Source: Terana coerulea
Taxonomy: Eukaryota; Basidiomycota; Agaricomycetes; Polyporales; Phanerochaetaceae
Direction of reading: 5' to 3'
Assembly (NCBI GenBank): GCA_024811115.1
Contig: JAKOGH010000265.1
Span: 1-18,818 of the forward strand
Length of the DNA stretch: 18,818 bases
The notes under the pieces are model-generated. The model did not search any database and had not been told where the DNA came from. It saw only the letters and a program-made list of their open reading frames with translations. A program made the position numbers and the translations under genes. Shown here piece after piece: positions 9,967 through 17,834 of the stretch. Numbering within the stretch: position 1 is the first letter of the stretch; each line of letters opens with the position of its first letter.

Positions 9967-10858
9967 CGAAACGGAGGCGGCATGTGCCAGGAGTGAGTGC
10001 AGGAGGGCGTGGGAACGTCGGACTGATTTGGCACGCGGGTAACAATGCCGCGGCGGCCGCCCCATCTGAGATCGTTCCGTTTCATTTTGGCATCTCCCGA
10101 AGATGCCAAGTTACCGCCATGGGGCAATGGCGGAAGACAACAGCAGACACAACAGGAGCCCACAACGACAAGTCGAGTAATTCAGAAGCGGCCTTGGCTC
10201 TCAGCGTCCCTCTCCCGAGAAACACTTCCTGCGCCAGTTTCTCGACATACAACTAGGGCGGAAACCCCACATGGGAACGTCGGCTTCGCCAATCTGCTCA
10301 GCCAGTGATGGCGCCATCCTGACACCGCCATCGGCGGAACACAAGACGATGCCTCGAGGCTACTCACCGCCGACCGGACCTGAGATTGCAGGGTCGGTAG
10401 TGCGGTCGTACTCGATGTCCGAGGGTACTGGTAGACAGTTGACCGAAAGGACTAAATGAGCCATTTTAATATCTGTAATACACTGCTAAAAACACTAGAA
10501 GCATAGTGCAGCCATGAGGTAACCATGGGGATTACACCGAGTCTGAGCATACAGAGTACCAGCTCAGCCAGCGTGTTTTCACCAAGCCAGTGATGCCGTA
10601 CAGGTTTCGTTGGCCAAGCAAAAGACCCAGCTCTGGAGCTGAAGATGGGTCTCTGTTCTATTGAGTCTGACCCTCATGACGGCATGCTTCCTCTTCGCCC
10701 CGCATGCCGCAACCACGCAGCAAGCAAATGCACGGCTACGTCAGGGAGCCTGGACCACTGCGGGAGTCTGGGCATCAGCAGATGCCGTGACCGCACTCGG
10801 ACCGTTTCGCCTAGCATGCCAGTGGTCAGCCAAAGACGCGCCACCTGAAACGACCAGC
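9967..10858. other. intergenic region between the transporter and MED31
   Basis: This holds the promoter of the transporter gene (-, starting at 9966) and the 3' flank of MED31 (-, ending at 10859). Two adjacent perfect stem-loops at 10087-10133 are listed separately. Open frames on both strands (for example + 9903-10256 and + 10661-10951) lack start context, splice logic or recognisable motifs. No RNA gene or mobile element is seen. Confidence 0.55.
10087..10133. repeat. two adjacent perfect inverted repeats upstream of the transporter gene
   Basis: The first is a 9-bp stem with a 5-base loop (10087-10095 with 10101-10109). Four bases later comes a 7-bp stem with a 6-base loop (10114-10120 with 10127-10133). 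They lie 121-167 bp upstream of the transporter start codon, in its promoter or 5' leader. They could be a paired operator or a structured leader; the sequence alone does not decide. Confidence 0.6.
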
Positions 10859-11235
10859 CTACCATGTGCGCCAGTGATCGAACTGTTTCTGGTTCAGATA
10901 CTCTCTCCATTCATCTTTCGAGATGTCCGTCCTGAACTGTTCGTGCTGTAACAGCTCGAGATGATGTAGCGCGTGAGGGTAGCTAGCGCGTGTGTAAGTA
11001 GTTTATATCCTGAGATCTGCGATGATGCTCACAGAATAAACCGAGCGTAGTCTTTCTCCTTCCAGTACTGCAGGTACTTCAAGAAGTTGGTGAACGCAGG
11101 CTGGTTCAATATGCCTTGCTGCGCGAGCGAGTGCAGGTAGAACGGGTTGGCCAGGCTCTGCACAAACTCCAATTCTAGCTCGAATCTTGCACGGTTGCCC
11201 GCCCGGGGATCCTGGGTGGCCTCTGGCTGGGACAT
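10859..11235 (-). CDS. MED31: Mediator complex subunit 31 (Soh1)
   Basis: Med31 is a small, highly conserved subunit of the Mediator middle module that bridges gene-specific regulators and RNA polymerase II. Exons 11033-11235 and 10859-10982, split by a 50-nt intron, give 108 residues. The Soh1 domain fills nearly all of it: [21 protein letters not shown], then [38 protein letters not shown] spanning the splice junction, and [17 protein letters not shown] at the C-terminus. The ATG at 11235 is the first in frame; the frame is open further upstream but has no ATG. The length is normal for a fungal Med31 and there is no frame break. The gene is head to head with the deubiquitinase gene across 198 bp. 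Confidence 0.96.
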
Positions 11236-11433
11236 GGCATGAGGGCGGGAAGCAAGACCATTTGTGGCGCGGCGCGCGCGGCGTTTGTTTGGATCCGGGG
11301 CTGCAGCCAAACAAAGCCACGTGGGCCATGGACGCGTAAGGCAGGGCGCCTGTGCGGCGAGTCGCGACGTTCGCTCCGCACGACCAAGGCCGACTCGGTT
11401 TTCTGTTTTCTACGGTTTCGGACACAAGACAGC
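11236..11433. promoter_or_regulatory. 198-bp bidirectional promoter between MED31 and the UCH37-type gene
   Basis: The start codons of MED31 (-, 11235) and the deubiquitinase (+, 11434) face away from each other across this gap, so both core promoters must fit in it. It is GC-rich without an obvious TATA box. It contains a 9-bp perfect inverted repeat and a CACGTG E-box 12 bases to its right (11328-11333). Confidence 0.7.
11284..11315. repeat. 9-bp perfect inverted repeat with 14-base spacer
   Basis: TTTGTTTGG at 11284-11292 is the exact reverse complement of CCAAACAAA at 11307-11315. The T/A-rich arms stand out in a GC-rich promoter and sit between two divergent genes. Symmetry suits a dimeric regulator serving both, which is inference. 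Confidence 0.6.
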
Positions 11434-12623
11434 ATGGCGGAGGATTTTTCGGCGGGCTGGCAGCTCACAGAGTCTGACCCCGGTGTGTTCAGGTATGTCG
11501 CTTATTTTCGCGAGCTTTTGAGGTAGCCGTGGCACTGACTCCGCGTGCAAAGCGAGCTGCTCAAACGCCTGGGAGTGCCGCTGGTGGTCGACGACCTGTA
11601 CTCGCTTGACTCGGAATCGTTAGCGGAACACGAACCCATCCAAGCGTTTATCTTTCTCTTCCAATGGGTGCCAACTCACCCGGACGCGATGAGCGGACAG
11701 TACGACCCCGAGTTCGCAGGCTTCTTCGCGCACCAGACCGTGAACAACGCGTGTGCGACGCTCGCGGTGCTGAACGCCCTCGGAAACATGCCCGGCTTGA
11801 CGATGGGCCCGCAGCTCAAAGAGATGATGGAGTTCTCGGCGGGCATGGACCCGCAAACCATGGGCATGGTCATCACGAGCTCGGACTGGCTGCGCGAGGC
11901 GCACAACGCCTTGTCACCTCCATCTTCGATTTCTTTGGACGACCCAAGCTACAAAAAACAAGCGGAGGAAGCCTATCATTTTGTCGTCTACATGCCGCAC
12001 ATGGGTTGCATCTACGAGCTTGACGGTCTCAAGGAGCACCCTGTGAAACACGAAGCGTATAGTGAACAAGGAGAAGGATGGGTCGCAAAAGCTAGGTAAA
12101 TCTCTTCTTTTACGTGATTGTGCTATGTTTCACGTGTCTCCGATTGTCAAGGGAAATTATTCAAGCTCGGATAGCGACATATCCACCTGGCCAGGTCTGT
12201 ACATATGCATGTTAAATCCGTTTTTATGGGCGCTTGCCTGACGCGTGGCTTTTTTCATGCAATTCAACCTCCTCGCAATCCACGACGACCCAATACCGAA
12301 ACTTCAGCAGCAGCTCAATGAAGCTCAGGCTGCAAGTAATTCATCGAGGGCTGTTGAAATCTCAGCGAAGCTCGAGCGCGAAAACCACAAACGCCAACAG
12401 TGGGCCGTGAGTGATCCTTATAACCTGATACATACGTTTGTTGTGACTGAGGCGTTGTCCTGTGACATAGTTCGAGAACAGCCTGCGGCGACACAATCAC
12501 ATTGGTTTCATCCACGCGTTACTGTCTACCCTTGCGAAGGCCGGGAAACTCGAGCCTGCCAAGGAGAGCGCGAAAAAAGGCATTGACCGAGCGGAGAGCA
12601 AAGAGGGGCGACTCCATGGATGA
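11434..12623 (+). CDS. UCH37: ubiquitin C-terminal hydrolase, UCH37/UCHL5 type (peptidase C12)
   Basis: This thiol deubiquitinase belongs to the family that works on proteasome-bound ubiquitin chains (S. pombe Uch2, human UCHL5) and, in animals, with INO80. Exons are 11434-11492, 11553-12095, 12152-12194, about 12257-12406 and 12471-12623, for about 315 residues. The catalytic set is complete: Gln81 and Cys87 in HQTVNNACAT, His162 in YHFVVYMP and Asp177 in IYELDGL. The last two exons carry the UCHL5-type C-terminal extension: FNLLAIHDD, a coiled-coil-like KLQQQLNEAQAA stretch, and FENSLRRHNHIGFIHALL. This separates it from the shorter UCHL1/UCHL3 type. Intron 3 has a good donor, a branch-like CTGAC and a pyrimidine tract, but no AG before the conserved FNLLAI exon. 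The MED31 gene shares its promoter. Confidence 0.93.
12195..12256 (+). other. intron of the UCH37-type gene lacking an AG acceptor
   Basis: The donor follows PPGQ at 12194. CTGAC at 12238-12242 could be the branch site and a T run ends at 12256. No AG occurs from 12195 up to 12306, although in-frame coding for the conserved FNLLAIHDD begins by 12263. Loss of the two bases AG after 12256 would explain it and leave the frame intact. Confidence 0.7.
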
Positions 12624-12770
12624 AGATTGATTCCAGGAGCAATGCCTTAGCGTGTGGACTGTACAGTATCGATCTGTACCATAGACGGGTTCTTGGGTAA
12701 TCACAGACCTAGCCATATGGCTCCCTTGTGTTGATACGTCCATTCATGGTATCGCTGGGGCAGTCGCTCT

Positions 12771-14050
12771 CTACTCGGCGTCAACAGTATTCCAAGTTAC
12801 AGCTCCATCCTTCCCTCTATCGAGCGCATCCAGTCGCTCCATGTCCGCTGCATCCAAGTCGAAGCCCTCAAACACCTGTGCGTTGGATCGAATCCGCGAC
12901 GGGTTGCCAGACTTCGGTAGTGGCACAAATCTGCTGCAATTAGTCAAGTGCGGGCTCATCCACGCCATGTTGAACTGACCCTTTTGAAGCGACCAACGTA
13001 TGAGGACCTGAGCTACGCCCTTCCCGTGCTGAACTTCTTGTGAGTCCAGTTGCGAGTCTGAGTGATTGCGGGCTCACTTTTTCTGCGATCTCCTTGAGTG
13101 CCGGTTCGTTAAATTTGCCTTGGAGAAGCGGGCTGTAGGCTTGGACGACGATGTGGTTCTTCTGGCAGTATTGCACGATAGGCCTTTGTTGACACAATGG
13201 ATGGAGCTGTAGCCCACGAGACGTCAATGCGCGGTCCGCTGACATCGTGAAGCGCCGCACCTCTATTTGGTTGACGGTGGGCATCGTCATACCAGCCTCG
13301 CGGATCTCCTCCAAATGCTTTTGCGCCACTACGATGAACCGAAAATGCAGTCAATTGCAATGAAGAAGTTAAGAAGCAAAGAACAAATGCTTACTAGTTG
13401 GACACACCGACGCTGCGTATTTTCCCGCCTCTGCGCTGTCGAGCAGAGCCCTGTACGTTTCGAGACGGAGCGCCTTTCCGAAATGCGGGTTGTGGATCAA
13501 GAACAGATCAATGTAGCCTGGACGAAAGTGAGCTCATGACTACGAACCATCCTGCGAGACACGCTAACCACCACCGATTTTCTGTAGGGACACGTCTAGG
13601 GCTCGAAGCGTCTTGTCATACCCATGATTCGTGCTGATAATCTTTGAGGCTACGAAAGAGGTCATGTCAGCACTGGGCGCGCCACGCTACAACGAGGCAC
13701 AGTTGAATTACTAATGAAGACGTCTTCACGCTTAAGACCGGAGTCTATGACACCGGCCCCGACGTCCTGCTCATTACGATATGCTTGCGCAGTGTCTATG
13801 TGCCTGTAATGCAAAATAGTACGTTGGCCTTCAGCCTAGGCTGTCCGATGCATGTACCTGTATCCAGCTCTGAGTGCCTCCACCACTGACGGTCGGGTGT
13901 CGTAGTTCTGATATACACCCAGCCCGAGCACGGGCATTCGGTATCCTACAGATGAAATAGGCTGAGTCCTCATTGTGACAGCAGGGCACCGGCAGAAGAT
14001 CTCGCTCTACCCGAAGAGAGCAGCACAGTGCTGTCGAGAGAGAGCGACAT
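12771..14050 (-). CDS. aldo/keto reductase, copy 1 (three homopolymer frame breaks)
   Basis: This NADPH-dependent aldo/keto reductase has a TIM-barrel fold and carbonyl substrates; the exact substrate is unknown. Nine exons: 14011-14050, 13858-13945, 13712-13803, 13569-13649, 13395-13517, 13261-13328, 13078-13206, 12980-13028 and 12771-12930, all with GT-AG introns of 49-66 nt. The catalytic set is visible: Asp and Tyr in [11 protein letters not shown], Lys in TSKIIS, His in [23 protein letters not shown] near the end is the cofactor-binding segment. Compared with copy 2 the frame is off at three places: T run 13420-13423 (one short), T run 13319-13322 (one extra) and C run 12979-12981 (one short). 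The first two cancel, leaving about a dozen wrong codons; the third scrambles the C-terminus. With corrections it is 276 residues. Sequencing error is likelier than pseudogene, but the latter is open. The start aligns with copy 2. Confidence 0.85.
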
Positions 14051-14318
14051 CCTTCAAGAGGCCCGAGGGTGACTCAGTGATCTGCAGAGTTTAGCGTTCA
14101 CGTTCACTTCTTGTATGTCGATCAAGCACACACCTATGCACGGTGATCTACAAATTCGTAGTCGTGGTATGAACACACTTCCCCGGATCATGATAGCGAC
14201 TGCACAGGATCTCGAAGCGCCGGGCATGACGTCCATGAACTCAGGCTTGACCGCTACATTAACGATCCTGGCTACTATACACACAGCCGTTATACGCTAG
14301 TTCTTTCACATCATGCTT

Positions 14319-15562
14319 CTAGTCAGCGTCAATAGGGTTCCAAGTGACGGCACCGTCCTTGCCCTTGTCCAGCGCATCTAAACGCTTCATGTCATCCGCG
14401 TCCAGCTCGAAATCGAAGACATCTGCATTGGAGCGAATGCGAGATGGGGTCGCTGACTTAGGCAGGGGCACGAATCTGGTGCAAATCCATAAGCCATGGT
14501 CTGTATAGGCTGAGGTTGGCGGATTACTTACCCGCTCTGCAGAGACCACCGGATCAAAATCTGGGCAATGTCCTTGTTATGCTACACTCCTAATCAGTAA
14601 TTGGACATAGACGACGTTTGGTAGACATGGCAGATTGTACCTTGTCTGCGATCTCCTTAAAAGCAGGCTCGTCCCATTTTCCGCGGAGAATAGGGGTGTA
14701 TGCCTCGACGAGAATGTCGTTCTTGCGGCAATAATCTACAATCGGCTTCTGCTGACACAACGGATGCAGCTATGCGCATATAATCTATTAGTACGAGTAG
14801 ACGTACGTGTAGCAGCATTACTTACCTCGACTTGGTTGACAGTCGGCAATTTCAACCCCGCCTCACGGATTTCTTCCAAGTGCTTGACGTTGCTGTTATA
14901 GAAGAGTGTATGTCGGCCGATGATGTTATAATGTACTATATAGAACTCACTAGTTGGATACGCCCACGCTCTTAATCTTACCGGCGTCGGCACTCTCAAG
15001 CAGAGCCTTGTAAGTCTCCAGTCGTTTCGTCTTCCCAGAGAGCGGGTCGTGGATCAGAAACAGATCAAAATAGCTGCCTCCAATTTTGGACAAGGACGCT
15101 TCTAGGCTTTGTAGAGTCCTGTCGTAGCCGTGATCTCTGCTAGCGACCTTCGAGGCTGTCAAAGAAACAAAACTGTCGGTCAGGTGCCATGCAACTCATT
15201 AATATTGCGCGGCGTACTTATCCATAAGTCCTCGCGCTTCAGACCAGACTCCTTAAGGCCTGCTCCGACGTCCTGCTCGTTGCGGTACATCTGAGCCGTG
15301 TCGATATGCCTATCGAAAGCTCAGTAACCATAATAACTAACATTGCCCACATGCAGATGGTACATACCTGTAGCCCGCTTTAAACGCTTCAAGAACAGAT
15401 GGCTTAGCATCGCTGTTCTGGTATACACCGAATCCCAGTACGGGGATATGGTTTCCTGGCAGTCGTGTTCAGCGCTCTTTGCGATGACGTAATGGAGCGC
15501 AGCAGTCAGTGCCATTGCTCACCGTCAGAGAGAGGGAGAGTGCTGTCGAGTGAGAGGCCCAT
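14319..15562 (-). CDS. aldo/keto reductase, copy 2 (intact core)
   Basis: This is the tandem paralogue of copy 1, 268 bp upstream of it on the same strand. Eight core exons: 15523-15562, 15368-15455, 15218-15309, 14951-15155, 14826-14892, 14641-14769, 14532-14581 and 14319-14475. They join in frame to 275 residues with no break. The catalytic tetrad is complete: Asp46 and Tyr51 ([11 protein letters not shown]), Lys76 (TSKVAS) and His109 (FLIHDP). The motif [17 protein letters not shown] near the end binds the NADP phosphate in this family. Exon lengths match copy 1 except that the 205-nt fourth exon is split by a 51-nt intron in copy 1. The length fits small monomeric fungal members of the AKR3/AKR5 type, with likely roles in detoxifying or reducing aldehydes and ketones. 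Upstream exons (15636-15873) may extend its N-terminus. Confidence 0.93.
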
Positions 15563-15635
15563 CGCAACTAGCTGTAGAGTACGTAGTGAGGAAGTCGGTG
15601 GTTAGGTTGTGTGGTAGAAGGAGAGCGTTGCTTAC

Positions 15636-15873
15636 AGATGCAGTTGAGCGAAATGTGCCCGAACGCCGTGGACTTGCGAAACTCCTGCGGCTGAGATCGA
15701 TCCACATCCACGTTGCAGTCTTACTAAGCGACCCGGACAGTCCACGCTTACCTGTTTGCCGGCAGCCATTTCGCGCATAGGCTTGAAGCCAGCTTCCAAG
15801 ATATGTTTTGGTGGTCTCGGCAGAGACTCAGGCTCGGCCGACAATGGGCACTTGCGAGTAGCCTAAGATTCAT
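15636..15873 (-). other. possible upstream exons giving reductase 2 a 60-residue presequence
   Basis: An ATG at 15873 opens exon 15752-15873, joined by a GTAAGC...GCAG intron to exon 15636-15684. A GTAAGC...ACAG intron then leads to 15571, in frame through Leu-Val-Ala into the core start at 15562. Phases match at every junction, and the second intron has a CTAAC branch-like site. The added 60 residues start MNLRLLASAHCRPS, contain RSFASPRRSGTFRSTAS, hold about ten Arg/Lys and one acidic residue, and are rich in Ser, Ala and Leu, as in mitochondrial presequences. Copy 1 has an in-frame TGA two codons before its ATG. A minus-strand TATATA at 16033-16038 lies about 160 bp upstream. Alternatively this is only a spliced 5' leader. 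Confidence 0.45.
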
Positions 15874-16626
15874 AGCGACCCAGGGTTTGCTTATCGGCTA
15901 CGTCATGTACAGTGCAGAGAGGCCAGACGAAACCAGACGGGGCGTAGAATGTCGCAGGATGGCGCGACACCGGCTTGGTGAAATAGCGGCCTGATGCCGT
16001 GTCCGACTCGGTGCTTTGCAGAAGTAAGCTCGTATATAGGTGCACTAGACTATATGTGTCCTGTTGAGCTGATAGAACCTAGTGGCTTGTGAACCGAGTT
16101 GTCACAGCTAGGTGCGAGTGGGCCTGCTTCCTGTTTGTTTTCCATACACACGGCAGTTCTGGGGTGGGAGGATGATGGCGGGATCCGGAAAGGGCATTCA
16201 CAGGCGCTTATGACACAGAGTGGCCTTCGTCCAATGCCGCCACGACGGTGGAATCGTTCCCAAGCACTACATCTGCACAAACCAGAATGAGTGCGGCACA
16301 ATGCACAGCTTATAGACATATTTGTGCAAATCCATTTCAGGCGGGTGACGAGTGAAAGGTACAGTGCAATTAGCCTGTTATATATCAAACAGTGTTAAAG
16401 AGCTGACAATGAGCCCACAGGCTCCCACTCACAGGAAAGGTACACATACGTGTTTAAGCGAGTTGCAAAAACCTAGGAGGGTATCTATTGTACATGGAAC
16501 ATGTGTACATGACAAAGAATAGTAGATGGTGATACAGGTAGTGGTGTGTGTGAGGCACTCAAATGTTCCTCAGCAACAACTATCGGGACCGCGCCGTGAA
16601 AGCTATAAAGCTTTCTGATCCCCGTG
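15874..16626. other. intergenic region, reductase 2 to the 160-residue gene
   Basis: This holds the upstream region of reductase 2 (TATATA at 16033-16038, minus strand) and the 3' flank of the 160-residue gene. A 7-bp stem with a 4-base loop (16598-16615) lies just past that gene's stop codon. Short frames here have no family or splice support. I see no RNA gene or transposon. Confidence 0.5.
16598..16615 (-). repeat. short inverted repeat in the 3' flank of the 160-residue gene
   Basis: GAAAGCT at 16598-16604 pairs with AGCTTTC at 16609-16615 around ATAA. It starts 12 nt after the TGA (16627-16629) on the minus strand, so it would be in the 3' UTR. Its function is unknown. Confidence 0.4.
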
Positions 16627-17205
16627 TCAAGCTCGGAGCAACTCAGGGTCCACGTCGAGCATCAACGTCTTGATGCGCGGATGGCTCCCCCTCTGCTTCG
16701 CTATGCTGCAGGACGGCAGATCAGCCGTCATGCGCCACAGAGCAACAGCAGGTCACCTACCAGGCTTCCCAGGTGACGATGTGCTGCTCTGTCGATTGCG
16801 CGGGCACAAACTGCATTCGCACTCCCATCTCCGGCTGCACAGGCCCAATGGTAAGCTCAACAACAGCCCTCACTCTGAAGAACCAGACATGCTCACGTGG
16901 AAGCCCTCTATCCGCCGATGCAGGCTCTCGCAGTCCGCATATTCGCACTGCTCGGGGTTCCACCGTTTCTGGAGCGCGCGCAGCGCCTGCTTGAGCTGCT
17001 CGCGGTCGACCTCCTTCCCGCCCACGAGGCCGCGCGCGTGGCGCATGAAGATGCTGTTGAACCGCGCGCTGAAGTAGTCGTCTTCGGCCACACCCTCCCC
17101 GGGCGACGACGCGGGGCTTAGGTCCGCGTCGCTCAGCTCGGCCGGCGACGAGAGCAGCGAGGTGAGCTCGTTCGCGAGCCACTGCGATGGGGCGCTCAGC
17201 GACAT
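16627..17205 (-). CDS. uncharacterised 160-residue protein, possibly NTF2-like
   Basis: I do not recognise a named family. Exons 16897-17205, 16761-16855 and 16627-16705 join in frame to 160 residues starting MSLSAPSQWLANEL. There is a helical N-terminus, an acidic Ser/Pro-rich segment (about 25-45), a helix FSARFNSIFMRH, a charged stretch KEVDREQLKQALRALQKRW, then beta-type segments LTIGPVQPEMGVRMQFVP and QHIVTWEA, ending DVDPELLRA. Helices followed by a curved sheet suggest an NTF2/SnoaL-like fold, which is inference. There is no signal peptide or membrane segment. The first intron is only 41 nt with a weak acceptor, so that junction is the least certain; a base error nearby could instead give a different join. 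The start is supported by a TATAAG about 120 bp upstream. Confidence 0.7.
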
Positions 17206-17834
17206 GTTTGCGCGGTATACGGTCGGGTGGCGAGGGGGCAGGCAAAGCGTTGAGCCGGGGGCAGGAGCGCAGGAGCGGGAGGGCAGAAACAAGTACGTTT
17301 TCAATACGCGCCGCGGGTTGTCTTATACGGCCTGCCGCGTCGACGTCAGCAGGCCTTGGCCTTGGGCCTCTGCGCTCGCTGAACCGCCAGAGCAGCCCGC
17401 CAGCGAGGGCACGTTGGCCGGATTCAAACTCCCCCGCAGGCGTAGTTGTATTCTGGGTCTGCCCAGCTGGGGTTTGGAGTGCGCTGGACTTGGGCTGGAT
17501 TGCACGGCTTCTTCGAGAACATGATCGGATGCGTTGCGTCGAGACCGCTTCCCACGCACCGCGACCCGCTGGAGGCCCATAATGAAGACACTGACGCCGG
17601 TCCGGTGCTGCTGCTGTGTTGCTGCAGTGCAGTGCCCAGTGCATCCAACGCTATCACGGCAGTCTGAGCTTCTGACGTCGAAGGTTTCATTCAGCGGCGG
17701 AGGTAAAGAGGGTGTAGAAGATGCGTAGTATTACATGAACGATTACAACCAATAGATACTATGTGCTAGAAGCCAAGAATGCGATGCGGGGATAAATGCT
17801 CCAAGTTTTCGTCGTAAGTCCATAAAACCGACGC
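17206..17834. other. intergenic region upstream of the 160-residue gene
   Basis: This lies between the 3' end of the fumarate reductase gene and the start of the 160-residue gene, both on the minus strand. It is GC-rich. An 88-codon minus-strand frame (17424-17690) begins with an ATG after a pyrimidine-rich stretch but shows no family or splice support. No repeat, RNA gene or mobile element is seen. Confidence 0.5.
17322..17327 (-). promoter_or_regulatory. TATA box of the 160-residue gene
   Basis: A TATAAG on the minus strand lies about 117 bp upstream of the ATG at 17205 in otherwise GC-rich DNA. The sequence between them is a C-rich leader without an ATG. Confidence 0.5.

Noticed and set aside
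15632..15844. Minus-strand frame reading HILEAGFKPMREMAAGKQ, at first taken for a separate small gene
   Set aside because: It has no ATG. The neighbouring frame of the same exons starts at an ATG and splices in phase into reductase 2, which explains the region better.
16490..16511. Imperfect inverted repeat built from GTACATG units
   Set aside because: The arms match only partly and it lies in a low-information 3' flank.
16757..17644. 295-codon open frame on the minus strand
   Set aside because: It overlaps the 160-residue gene in another frame and continues through its promoter and TATA box. It is very Arg/Ala/Pro-rich, as GC-rich shadow frames are. Only its last part coincides with a real exon.
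17424..17690. 88-codon minus-strand frame starting with ATG after a pyrimidine-rich stretch
   Set aside because: The start context is weak, no motif or paralogue is visible, and it lies in the promoter region of the 160-residue gene.
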